Origin: an uncultured Eubacteriales bacterium
GTDB taxonomy: Bacteria; Bacillota; Clostridia; UBA1381; UMGS1253
Length of the DNA stretch: 64,000 bases
Direction of reading: 5' to 3'
Assembly: GCA_902492065.1 (NCBI GenBank)
Contig: CABUKE010000003.1
Location: 160,146-224,145 of the forward strand
A program made the position numbers and the translations under genes. Of the stretch, positions 1-8,098 are shown piece after piece. The notes below the pieces were generated by a model. The model searched no databases, was not told the DNA's origin, and saw only the letters and a program-made list of their open reading frames with translations. The first letter of the stretch is position 1. Each line of letters opens with the position of its first letter.

Positions 1-158
1 TGCTTTCCCCCTCGGTCAGCAAACGGCTGCAGACCGCATACGCGCAGCTTTGCAATGATCGGGACGGCTGTCTGTGGATTGTTCCATATAAGGCTGGGTC
101 AAAAACACTGCCGGAGCCAAATCCGGCCTACGACATACATGGCTGGGAGGTGGTGTAA
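1..158 (+). CDS. C-terminal end of an unidentified protein (partial)
   Basis: Reading frame 3 is open from the window edge to a TAA at 156-158 and encodes 51 residues ending in GWEVV. The next gene starts two bases later, so the two are almost certainly one operon and translationally coupled. The fragment contains no catalytic motif I recognise. Membrane proteins of the type encoded next are often neighbours of DUF58 and transglutaminase-like genes, so a DUF58 protein is a reasonable guess from context only. Confidence 0.6.
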   Translation, partial: LSPSVSKRLQTAYAQLCNDRDGCLWIVPYKAGSKTLPEPNPAYDIHGWEVV

Positions 159-159
159 G

Positions 160-1404
160 ATGGTAAAAGACCGCGGCCTTTTAAAAGTATATATTTTAAA
201 AACGCTTGCCTACACACTCCCCTACCATGCGATTGCGGCATTTTTGTTCTACGCAATTGGTTCGGGGATGGACGCCTGCCTGTACGCCTTTGTGCTCGTA
301 ATTCCGGCGGCGCTGTGCCTGCTTACACGGCTAAAGCTGCGCGGCTATGTGTGGTTTATACTGGCCCACGCTGCAATCCTCGCGCTTAGCCTGCTATGCG
401 GTGCAACACCGACAGAGAAAACAATTTATGCCGTCCTCGTTTTAATCATGTGCGGCGACTCGTTCCGGATTGCTTTCGGAAAAAAGCAGGAATGGGAGCA
501 CCGCACGTCGCGGCTGTGCGTACTTGTGTTCGCTGCTGGATACGCTGCGGCAATTGCCTTCGGGTATCCGGCCCTGCTGCCGCTCTATGTTTGGGAGCTC
601 GTCGCGTTTCTGGCGCTGTATTTTCTGGTGCAGGGCAGCTTTAAAACCTGGTACTTTGTACAGAACAGCAAAGAGATTGCAAACCTGCCTGCCGGACAAA
701 TCCGGCGTGTCAGCACACTGCTGCTGTTTGCGTTCGGACTGCTGGCGGTTGGAGTCATGCTCCTGATGGCACAGCTCCCGATTGACCTGCCGTGGGCGGA
801 GCTGGAAAACGCTCTGCGTCTTGTCGTACAGCTTCTCTTTACGGCAATTGCATGGATATATTCTCCGTTGACAAGCCAGAGCGGTGGCGCGGGAGAGACA
901 CAGAGCAGCGACGTGACTGCCGTTCCGTTAGACGCGCCCGCCTCGGCCTCTGCGCTCGCACAGCTTTTGGAGCATATTTTCTATATCGTGTTTCTCGCAC
1001 TTGCAATTGCGGCTGTCATAGCTGCGCTGGTATATCTGTTCTACCGTTTGCAAAAGCGGTTTTCAGAGCGAGGCCGCATGGAAACCGATGTCGTTGAAAC
1101 AGTCGAAACCGATGTGATTGAAAACGGGATTGGGCATATGCGCGACGGCATTCGTCAGCTTTTCCGGCCGGAATCCAACGCGCAGAAGGTGCGCCGTATG
1201 TATAAAAAGTATGTCAATCACCGCCGCAGTAAAGACGAAAGAATCTCCCCGGCGGCCACTCCTGCTGAAATCAGCCGGAAAATCGGCACCGACGGCACAG
1301 AGGCCGACGCGCAAATCCGCGCGGTATACGAAAAAGCGCGCTACAGCGAGGAGCCGGTCACGAAGGACGATTTGCTGACCATAAAACGCGAACGAAAAAA
1401 ATAA
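160..1404 (+). CDS. Multi-pass membrane protein with DUF4129-like C-terminus
   Basis: This is a 414-residue protein if it starts at ATG 160, which has GGGAGG 8-15 bases upstream; the frame stays open further upstream but that part overlaps the preceding gene. The N-terminal half holds about seven hydrophobic helices and a further one lies near residues 285-310. A charged cytoplasmic tail follows. The tail (VRRMYKKYV, TPAEISRKI, IRAVYEKARYSEEPV) matches the usual pattern of DUF4129 proteins. These typically sit beside transglutaminase-like and DUF58 genes, and their biochemical role is not established. The hydrolase gene downstream begins 12 bases after the stop. Confidence 0.6.
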   Translation: MVKDRGLLKVYILKTLAYTLPYHAIAAFLFYAIGSGMDACLYAFVLVIPAALCLLTRLKLRGYVWFILAHAAILALSLLCGATPTEKTIYAVLVLIMCGDSFRIAFGKKQEWEHRTSRLCVLVFAAGYAAAIAFGYPALLPLYVWELVAFLALYFLVQGSFKTWYFVQNSKEIANLPAGQIRRVSTLLLFAFGLLAVGVMLLMAQLPIDLPWAELENALRLVVQLLFTAIAWIYSPLTSQSGGAGETQSSDVTAVPLDAPASASALAQLLEHIFYIVFLALAIAAVIAALVYLFYRLQKRFSERGRMETDVVETVETDVIENGIGHMRDGIRQLFRPESNAQKVRRMYKKYVNHRRSKDERISPAATPAEISRKIGTDGTEADAQIRAVYEKARYSEEPVTKDDLLTIKRERKK

Positions 1405-1416
1405 GGAGTGTTGCAT

Positions 1417-2250
1417 ATGAAAATCCAATATCTCGGTACGGGCGCATCCGAGGCCGTACCGGCCTTGTTCTGTGACTGCGGCGTTTGCCAACGTTCCCGC
1501 CAGGCAGGCGGCAGGAACATCCGCTCCCGCAGCCAGACACTAATTGACGATACGCTGCTCATTGACTTTCCTGCTGATACGTATTTGCATGTATTGCGGG
1601 ATGGCTTGCCCCTTTCCAAAATTCACACCTGTATCATAACGCATAACCATTCCGACCATCTTTATGCAGAAGATTTGGTAATGCGCCGATCCCCCTATGC
1701 GGAGCTCAACGATGAAACGCCGCTTAATGTCTACGGCACCTCCCCCTCCGGGCGCGACGTTTTGCAGGTGCAAAAGGACTATAACCAGCCTTTCCAGCAG
1801 GAGTGCGTCATTTTTAACCCAATCGCGCCGTTTGTGCCGTTTGAGGCGGAGGGATATATCATAACAGCACTGAAGGCTGACCACGACCCCTACTGCGATC
1901 CGGTGTTCTACCTGATTGAAAAGGGCGGGAAGCGCTTGCTCTATGCAAACGACACCGGCATGTTCCCAAATGAAACATGGGCGTACCTTACGCAAACCGG
2001 CGTGCGGTTCGACTTTGTTTCGCTCGACTGTACCATGTTTCACGTTCCATGCGAGCATGGACATCTCGGCCTTGCTGCGGCGGCTCAGGTGCGGCAAAGG
2101 TTAATCGATACGGGTCTTGCGGATGGGAAGACTGTCTTTTATCTCAACCATTTTTCCCACAATGGCGGCGCAACGCATGACGATATGGTTGCTCCTGCCG
2201 GAGAGCAGGGATTTTTCGTCGCGTATGACGGACTGACTGTAGAATTTTAA
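1417..2250 (+). CDS. Metallo-beta-lactamase-fold hydrolase, PhnP-like
   Basis: This is a 277-residue MBL-fold metallohydrolase. The metal motif HNHSDH lies at about residues 73-78, with further metal ligands expected at the KADHD and FYLNHFSHNG segments. Near the N-terminus CDCGVC (CxCxxC) resembles the structural zinc site of the PhnP phosphodiesterases. PhnP cleaves cyclic ribose phosphates; no phosphonate genes are nearby, so the substrate here is unknown. ATG 1417 is preferred over the in-frame GTG 1408 because AAGGAG at 1403-1407 is correctly spaced only for the ATG. The gene is the last of its operon and ends directly at a terminator. Confidence 0.8.
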   Translation: MKIQYLGTGASEAVPALFCDCGVCQRSRQAGGRNIRSRSQTLIDDTLLIDFPADTYLHVLRDGLPLSKIHTCIITHNHSDHLYAEDLVMRRSPYAELNDETPLNVYGTSPSGRDVLQVQKDYNQPFQQECVIFNPIAPFVPFEAEGYIITALKADHDPYCDPVFYLIEKGGKRLLYANDTGMFPNETWAYLTQTGVRFDFVSLDCTMFHVPCEHGHLGLAAAAQVRQRLIDTGLADGKTVFYLNHFSHNGGATHDDMVAPAGEQGFFVAYDGLTVEF

Positions 2251-2280
2251 AAAAGCTCCGGTTTTTACCGGAGCTTTTTT
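2251..2280. terminator. Bidirectional intrinsic terminator
   Basis: AAAAAGCTCCGG, a TTTTTA loop and CCGGAGCTTTTTT form a hairpin with T or A runs on both sides. It lies between two converging genes and can end both transcripts. Confidence 0.9.
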
Positions 2281-3034
2281 ATTGTGCCGGGGCGGCTGCG
2301 CCATTACCGGCATAGTACGCCTCAATCCCCTTCATGACCGCCCATGCCAGCTTCGTCTGGTATTCATCCGTTTTCAGGTTTGCCAGCTCCTCCTCGTTGG
2401 ACAAAAAGCCGCATTCCACAATGACAGACGGTATCGGCGCGTTTTTTAAGAGATAAATGCCACTGCCTGCCTTCATCGCCTGGCGCTCATTACTCGGGTC
2501 CACGTTCTCCTTCAAAGCGGACTGGATACACTCTGCCAGCCGTTTTGCCTCCGCATTCTTCGGGTCATAGACGACTTGTGCACCGTGGTACTTTGACTGT
2601 TCAAACAGGTTCATATGAATACTAACAAACAAATCCGCTCCTGCACTAGACTGGATGTCGCGCCGCTTGCGCATATCGGAGCGTTTTTTCTCCGCAATGG
2701 TTTTCGCGTCTGAATCATAAATTCCTTCGTTCGTCGTCCTCGTCATAACGGTTTTGATTCCCGCCTGGGAGAGCAGGTTCTCCACCTTTTGCGCAACGAG
2801 AAGGTTCAGCCCTGCCTCCGTCGTGCCGTCCTTTCCGACTGCGCCGCCGTCCGGATCACCATGACCGGCGTCAATGACGACCACTTTCCCATAAGACGCG
2901 TTCACCGCTGCGGGCACGCTGACATTCCCCAAAATGATACCCGCAAGCATCATCACGCACAAAAATATCGTACAAAGCAAAAACACACTGCTCTTTTTAA
3001 TAAAAACAATCAAGCCCCCACCCCCAAATGGCAT
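2279..3034 (-). CDS. cwlD: N-acetylmuramoyl-L-alanine amidase, CwlD-like
   Basis: This 251-residue Amidase_3 protein hydrolyses the amide between muramic acid and L-alanine in peptidoglycan. An N-terminal hydrophobic segment (about residues 12-35) anchors or exports it. Zinc and catalytic residues are visible: VVIDAGHGDPDGG (first His), TEAGLNL (Glu), SIHMN (second His) and VIVECGFLSN (catalytic Glu). Size and layout fit CwlD, which makes muramic delta-lactam in the spore cortex and so implies sporulation. The start is uncertain: ATG 3034 has no clear ribosome site, and a G-rich run lies just before an in-frame TTG at 3013. Confidence 0.82.
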   Translation of the reverse strand: MPFGGGGLIVFIKKSSVFLLCTIFLCVMMLAGIILGNVSVPAAVNASYGKVVVIDAGHGDPDGGAVGKDGTTEAGLNLLVAQKVENLLSQAGIKTVMTRTTNEGIYDSDAKTIAEKKRSDMRKRRDIQSSAGADLFVSIHMNLFEQSKYHGAQVVYDPKNAEAKRLAECIQSALKENVDPSNERQAMKAGSGIYLLKNAPIPSVIVECGFLSNEEELANLKTDEYQTKLAWAVMKGIEAYYAGNGAAAPAQ

Positions 3035-3109
3035 CGCGCCGTTTACATGTTATTTTTATGCTGGGGAGGGCCGTATTTTTCCTGTTTTTTCTCAAATCGG
3101 GGCGGAATT

Positions 3110-3751
3110 TTACCGTTTGCGCGGCGCATAATCGCGCATACCTGGGATTGCGCCGCCTGCCACCGCCCACAAATACAGGCTCGCAACCGACGCATAGGGC
3201 GTATACCGTTTGTAATACCGCGCAAAAAGTTTCTGGTCAATTTCGCGGTGGTGGTATATCATACGCAGGCCCTTGCGGATTCCATAGTCGCCGAAACTGA
3301 AAATATTTTTGCGCTGCATGGAAAATGTCATCAGCATTTCCGCCGTCCATACGCCTACGCCAGGCAACCGGCACAGCTTCTGTTTTACCTCCGCGTCGCT
3401 CATCTCTTCTAATGCTTTCAAATCCAGCTCGCCGCATAGGATTCTCTCTGCCGCCCCCAGTATGTAGCCAGCCTTCCGGCCCGACAGGCCAAAGCCGCGC
3501 AGCACAGCCTCCCCCGCCGCCGTGACGGTTTCCGGCGTTACAGTACCGAGCCCTGCCTTAATCCTGTTCCACACGGTAATCTGCGCCTTTGTCGATATCT
3601 GCTGTCCCACGATAGAATACACCAACGCCTCAAACAAATCGTCAACGACCTCGCGCTCAATATGTCCCAGCTTATCAATCACTGCGCCAAGCCGCTTGTC
3701 CTTTTTCTTTAAATAGTCTGTTTCCGCCTCTGTATAATAGAAAAACGCCAT
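3110..3751 (-). CDS. DNA-3-methyladenine glycosylase, HhH-GPD family (AlkA-like)
   Basis: This 213-residue base-excision repair glycosylase removes alkylated purines. The sequence has the family core ALVYSIVGQQIS, the helix-hairpin-helix LPGVGVWTAEM (about residues 135-145) and the catalytic Asp in FSFGDYGIRKGL. It lacks the N-terminal TBP-like domain of E. coli AlkA, which is normal for short Gram-positive homologues. It is transcribed toward cwlD, about 75 bases away, and may share its transcript. Confidence 0.85.
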   Translation of the reverse strand: MAFFYYTEAETDYLKKKDKRLGAVIDKLGHIEREVVDDLFEALVYSIVGQQISTKAQITVWNRIKAGLGTVTPETVTAAGEAVLRGFGLSGRKAGYILGAAERILCGELDLKALEEMSDAEVKQKLCRLPGVGVWTAEMLMTFSMQRKNIFSFGDYGIRKGLRMIYHHREIDQKLFARYYKRYTPYASVASLYLWAVAGGAIPGMRDYAPRKR

Positions 3752-3862
3752 AGTATCTCCCCGTTTCCGAATTTCTGTTCCGTTTTAGTTTATCACGGGA
3801 TTGAAAAAGCGTCAATCTTTCCGGCCAAATGAAAATATTTTGTTAAGACTGGTCGGCAGCGG

Positions 3863-3891
3863 TTGCCTCTACCGGATGGGTATGATAGAAT
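3863..3891 (+). promoter_or_regulatory. Predicted sigma-A promoter of the P-type ATPase gene
   Basis: TTGCCT at 3863-3868 and TAGAAT at 3886-3891 are separated by 17 bp. This would start transcription near 3898 and give a leader of about 160 nt before the ATPase start codon. Confidence 0.55.
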
Positions 3892-3969
3892 TATAATAAG
3901 AAAATGTTTACGATTTTGAGCTTTTTGAAGTAATACGGAAACGTGGATTCGTTATATTGTATAGAAGTA

Positions 3970-4008
3970 GCACGGGAAGGGCGAAAACCGCCTTATATTT
4001 TGCCGTGC
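3970..4008 (+). promoter_or_regulatory. Stem-loop in the ATPase leader
   Basis: GCACGG at 3970-3975 pairs with CCGTGC at 4003-4008, with an inner AAGGGCG / CCGCCTT pairing. The 3752-4055 gap holds no gene. The hairpin has no T-run, so it is not a terminator. I could not match the leader to a known riboswitch, although metal-responsive leaders are common upstream of such pumps. Confidence 0.4.
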
Positions 4009-4055
4009 ATATGCCTATACTATGACTATCGAACAGAACTTTACCGGAGGAAACC

Positions 4056-6473
4056 ATGGAACAGGAAAACAGCGGCATGACAGCCGAAACACAACCCTCA
4101 CAACCTAATACGGAAACCGGCCTCACCCAGGAGAAGGTCGACGCACGTACTGCGGCCGGGCAGGTCAACGTAGCTGTAGACGCGCCAACAAAAACCGTAT
4201 CCCAAATCATTTTGGGCAACACCTTTACATACTTCAACTTTGTCTTTGCGGTGCTCGCCCTGCTTTTGATTCTGGTCGGTTCCTTCCGGGAACTGACCTT
4301 TCTGCCGATTATCATTGCCAATACACTGATTGGTATTATTCAGGAAATCCGGTCAAAAAAGGTACTTGACAAGCTTACTGTGCTCAACGCACCAAAAACG
4401 CGCGTCCTGCGCGACGGTGCCGAAACCGTCATCGACTCCGAACGGCTGGTCATTGACGATATTGTATTGTTCGGCGCAGGGAACCAAATCTGCGCGGACG
4501 CCGTTGTAACCGAAGGCGAGGTTCAGGTCAATGAATCGCTTTTGACCGGTGAAGCGGACGAGATTACCAAACGGGCGGGCGATCCGCTCCTGTCGGGCAG
4601 CTTTGTCGTTTCCGGCCAGTGCCACGCAAGGCTGGAAAAAGTCGGAAAAGACTCCTATGTTTCCAAACTGATGCTGGAGGCAAAGACGGTAAAAAAGGGC
4701 GAACGGTCCGAGATGATGCGCTCGCTTAACCGCTTGATCGCACTCGTCGGCATTGTCATTATCCCCATCGGTATCACTATGTTTGTCCAGCACCATTTCT
4801 ATATGGGGGAATCGGTCCAGCAGAGCGTCGTGTCCATGGTTGCCGCCCTGATAGGGATGATTCCGGAGGGGCTGTTCCTGCTCGCCAGCGTAGCAATGGC
4901 GCTGAGCGTCATCCGGCTGGCACGCAAGCGCGTTCTGGTGCATGAAATGTCGTGTATTGAAACGCTCGCGCGCGTGGATGTACTGTGCGTGGACAAAACC
5001 GGCACCATCACCGAAAATACCATGCAGGTTGAAGAACTCGTCGAACTGGATGCGGAAAAGGCAGGCGGATGTGAGCAGCTCGGCCTGTTGGTTGGCGACT
5101 TTGTCCGCAATATGCCAGCCGACAACGCCACCATGGAGGCGATGAAAATATATTTCAAAGAAAACACCGGGCGCAGCGCAACGGCTGTCACCTCGTTTTC
5201 TTCTGCAACCAAATACTCGAGTGTGACCTTTGACGAAAACGCCTATGTCTGCGGCGCTCCGGAATTTGTACTGCGCAGCCAGTATGCGGCGTATCAGAAG
5301 CAGATTGAGTCCTATTCCCGCCGCGGCAGCCGTGTTCTTGTGTTTGGCAAATATGCCGGCACGCCGGACGGCGGCGCGTTGTCTGCGCCTGTGGAGCCGT
5401 ATGCTCTGATTCTGCTGACCAACCCGGTTCGCAAGGATGCGGCGGAAACATTTGCCTACTTTGATGAACAGGGCGTGGAGATCAAGGTTATATCCGGCGA
5501 CAACCCGCTCACTGTCTGTGAGGTTGCAAAAAAAGCCGGAATCAAAAATGCGGACAACTATGTTGACGCGCAGACGCTGACAACTGACGAGCAGATTGAC
5601 AAAGCTGTTCAGCAGTATACGGTATTTGGGCGTGTCACGCCGAAGCAGAAGCGCCAGTTTGTCGAGTCGCTCAAAAAGGCGGGCCGGACGGTTGCCATGA
5701 CGGGCGACGGCGTCAACGACGTGCTTGCGCTCAAAAAGGCGGATTGCAGCGTGGCCATGGCCTCCGGAAGCGAGGCGGCAACGCATGCGGCCCAGCTCGT
5801 CCTGCTCGACTCCGACTTTGCGCGCATGCCGTCGGTCGTTTTAGAGGGGCGCCGCGTCGTAAACAATATTCAGCGGAGTGCGTGTCTGTTCTTAGTGAAA
5901 AATATTTTTTCCATGCTGATGGCACTGTTCTCCATGATATTTGTTATAAATTATCCGCTTCTGCCGTCGCAGATTTCGCTGGTGAGTGCATTCACGATTG
6001 GGATTCCGGCGTTCTTCCTCGCACTTGAGCCAAACAAAAACAGGATTGAGGGCAAATTCCTTTCCAATGTGCTGAGCGCCTCCCTGCCCGCCGGGCTGAC
6101 CGCATTTATTGTAATTGCGACGCTTGTGGTTTTTGGACAGGTATTTCATATGAACGACACGGATATTTCCACTATTTCGGCGCTGCTCATGACAGCGGTC
6201 GGGATGCTGTTCTTGTACAGAATCAGCCGTCCGATGAACGCCTTTCGCTGGACGATTTGGCTTGCGATGTTAGCCGGGCTGATTTTCTCGTGTATATTCT
6301 TAAATGACCTATTCGGAATCAGCCCCCTGTCGCTGGAGGCAAGCCTTCTGCTCGGTGTATTCGTCGTTGCGGCGGAGCCGGTGCTGCGCTATCTGACAAG
6401 GTTGCTACACTGGCTGCAAAAATGTGTTTTGTGGCTGGTAAATAAGGCCGCGTCGCTGTTTTTGCTCGACTAA
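4056..6473 (+). CDS. P-type cation-transporting ATPase, CtpE-like
   Basis: This is an 805-residue membrane pump that moves a cation using ATP through an aspartyl-phosphate intermediate. The phosphorylation site DKTGTITEN is near residue 312, the actuator loop is LLTGEADEITK, and the hinge TGDGVNDVLALKKADCSVA is near 549. The SGSEAATHAAQLVLLDSDFA segment after the hinge is typical of the CtpE / YloB-distant group rather than of SERCA-type pumps. The protein has hydrophobic pairs near residues 60-105 and 225-285 and a six-helix C-terminal block. Ion specificity (Ca2+ is likely for CtpE relatives) is inferred. A GGAGG ribosome site lies at 4046-4050. Confidence 0.88.
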   Translation: MEQENSGMTAETQPSQPNTETGLTQEKVDARTAAGQVNVAVDAPTKTVSQIILGNTFTYFNFVFAVLALLLILVGSFRELTFLPIIIANTLIGIIQEIRSKKVLDKLTVLNAPKTRVLRDGAETVIDSERLVIDDIVLFGAGNQICADAVVTEGEVQVNESLLTGEADEITKRAGDPLLSGSFVVSGQCHARLEKVGKDSYVSKLMLEAKTVKKGERSEMMRSLNRLIALVGIVIIPIGITMFVQHHFYMGESVQQSVVSMVAALIGMIPEGLFLLASVAMALSVIRLARKRVLVHEMSCIETLARVDVLCVDKTGTITENTMQVEELVELDAEKAGGCEQLGLLVGDFVRNMPADNATMEAMKIYFKENTGRSATAVTSFSSATKYSSVTFDENAYVCGAPEFVLRSQYAAYQKQIESYSRRGSRVLVFGKYAGTPDGGALSAPVEPYALILLTNPVRKDAAETFAYFDEQGVEIKVISGDNPLTVCEVAKKAGIKNADNYVDAQTLTTDEQIDKAVQQYTVFGRVTPKQKRQFVESLKKAGRTVAMTGDGVNDVLALKKADCSVAMASGSEAATHAAQLVLLDSDFARMPSVVLEGRRVVNNIQRSACLFLVKNIFSMLMALFSMIFVINYPLLPSQISLVSAFTIGIPAFFLALEPNKNRIEGKFLSNVLSASLPAGLTAFIVIATLVVFGQVFHMNDTDISTISALLMTAVGMLFLYRISRPMNAFRWTIWLAMLAGLIFSCIFLNDLFGISPLSLEASLLLGVFVVAAEPVLRYLTRLLHWLQKCVLWLVNKAASLFLLD

Positions 6474-6510
6474 AAAGCATAAGCAATCATCGTTTGCGAG
6501 GTGATAACGA

Positions 6511-6963
6511 ATGGAATTTCAAATCAGAGAAGGGAAAACAGATGATGCAAGCGCCATATACGAGTTAAATAAAAACGAATTGGGATACGAATATGACGCA
6601 GAAAAAACAAGAAAAAGACTGGCTCAAATTTTGATTAGCAGCCACGATAAAATTATCGTTGCCGTTGTACAAAATGTTGTTGTTGGGTATGTCCACGCAG
6701 TCGATTATGATGTGTTGTACGCGCCTCCTATGAAAGATATTTTGGGAATTGCTGTTTCAAACAAGTATAAACGGCATGGGATTGGAAAATCGCTGTTATG
6801 CGCCGTAGAAAATTGGGCAAAAGATACCGGAGCCTGCGGTGTTCGCCTTGTTACGGGTGAAACGCGTACCGAGGCGCATGCCTTCTACCGCCATTGCGGT
6901 TATAGCTGCAATAAAATGCAACTTAATTTTAACAAAATGTTTTACGAAATGGATGAACTGTAA
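6511..6963 (+). CDS. GNAT family N-acetyltransferase
   Basis: This 150-residue protein covers a single GNAT domain, which transfers an acetyl group from acetyl-CoA to an amine. The acetyl-CoA pyrophosphate loop is KYKRHGIGKSLL (R/QxxGxG/A) around residues 88-99, followed by the motif B region ACGVRLVTGETRTEAHAFYRHCGY. Codon use is noticeably more A+T-rich than the flanking genes, which could mean recent acquisition. The substrate cannot be predicted. A GAGGTGAT ribosome site lies just upstream. Confidence 0.85.
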   Translation: MEFQIREGKTDDASAIYELNKNELGYEYDAEKTRKRLAQILISSHDKIIVAVVQNVVVGYVHAVDYDVLYAPPMKDILGIAVSNKYKRHGIGKSLLCAVENWAKDTGACGVRLVTGETRTEAHAFYRHCGYSCNKMQLNFNKMFYEMDEL

Positions 6964-7063
6964 AATTGATATTAATCATGCAAAAACTCTCTGTCTATTA
7001 TTTTGTATAGGTATCTCATTTGCGCAGATACTAAAACCAAACAAAAGACAGGGAGTTTTTCTT

Positions 7064-7975
7064 ATGAAAATTGCAGTAATCGGCGCGGGCGCTATGGGCT
7101 GTTTTTACGGCACATGGCTGAGTGCATTGCATGACGTGTTTTATATCGACGCATACCAGCCGCAGGTCGATGCGCTTAACCGCGACGGTATCACAGTTGT
7201 AGAAGGTGAAACAAAGCGGCGTTATCCGGCCCGTGCGTATATGAGCGGAAGTGCAGACGAGCGGGCAGACCTGGTCATCCTGTTTGTCAAAACGCTCTAC
7301 ACCGAGCGCGCCCTGACCCGGAACCAGAACATCATCGGGAAGGACACGGCTCTGCTGACGCTGCAAAATGGCGCCGGCAATGACCGGACGATCAAAACCC
7401 ATATGGACGAAGCCAACCTCCTGATTGGCACGTCAAAGCACAACTGTGTCAATCTCGGCGGCGGCGCCGTCCGGCACAGCGGCAGCGGCGAAACGGTCAT
7501 CGGCTCTCTTTCCGGCAACCGTGCATTGGCCGCGCGCATTCGGGTGGTACTGGAGGAGAGTGGCTTTGAAACGCAGGTCAGCGATAACATCCAGCGAATC
7601 ATCTGGACCAAGCTGTTCGTCAACCTGTCCATCAATGCGCTGACCGCTCTGATGAATGCACGGATTGGACTTGTGCTTGACAACGCCTATGCAAAGGGCA
7701 TCGCCGTTCAACTGATACGGGAAGCAATAGCCGTTGCAGAGGCAGACGGAAACATGTTCAGCGAGAAAGAAATCCTCGACATGGTATTTGCCATTGCGCG
7801 GGAGTGCGCCGATGGCCACGCCTCCATGTGCCAGGATATGCAGAACCACCGCCTGACGGAAATTGACGCCATCAACGGCGCGGTTGCCCGCGCGGCGGAG
7901 GAATACGGCTTATCCGCGCCCTATAATGCAATGATAACAAAGCTTGTACATTGCCGGGAATTGTTGTACACCTGA
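7064..7975 (+). CDS. panE: 2-dehydropantoate 2-reductase (ketopantoate reductase)
   Basis: This 303-residue cytoplasmic protein reduces ketopantoate to pantoate with NADPH in coenzyme A synthesis. The N-terminal Rossmann motif VIGAGAMGCFYG binds NADPH. The C-terminal helical domain carries the conserved segment IIWTKLFVNLSINAL with the catalytic Lys. GGGAG at 7051-7055 defines ATG 7064; the frame is open further upstream but overlaps the acetyltransferase. No other pantothenate genes are adjacent. Related reductases act on other 2-oxo acids, so the symbol is a family-level assignment. Confidence 0.8.
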   Translation: MKIAVIGAGAMGCFYGTWLSALHDVFYIDAYQPQVDALNRDGITVVEGETKRRYPARAYMSGSADERADLVILFVKTLYTERALTRNQNIIGKDTALLTLQNGAGNDRTIKTHMDEANLLIGTSKHNCVNLGGGAVRHSGSGETVIGSLSGNRALAARIRVVLEESGFETQVSDNIQRIIWTKLFVNLSINALTALMNARIGLVLDNAYAKGIAVQLIREAIAVAEADGNMFSEKEILDMVFAIARECADGHASMCQDMQNHRLTEIDAINGAVARAAEEYGLSAPYNAMITKLVHCRELLYT

Positions 7976-8027
7976 CAGTTTTTTATGAAAAATCACCTGA
8001 AAAACAGAAACTTAGCACCAGTTTCTA

Positions 8028-8056
8028 TTGATTTTTTCCATATATTCTGCTAAACT
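8028..8056 (+). promoter_or_regulatory. Predicted promoter of the 770-aa carbohydrate-active-like gene
   Basis: TTGATT at 8028-8033 and TAAACT at 8051-8056 are 17 bp apart. The expected transcription start, near 8063, lies after ATG 8057, which argues for the TTG start at 8099. Confidence 0.5.
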
Positions 8057-8098
8057 ATGTTCAGTATTGAAAATTATCATAATAAGGAAGTGGAAAAG

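Noticed and set aside
4353..5786. A 477-codon minus-strand frame opposite the P-type ATPase
   Set aside because: The plus-strand frame carries DKTGT and TGDGVND; the minus frame is Arg/His-rich shadow sequence.
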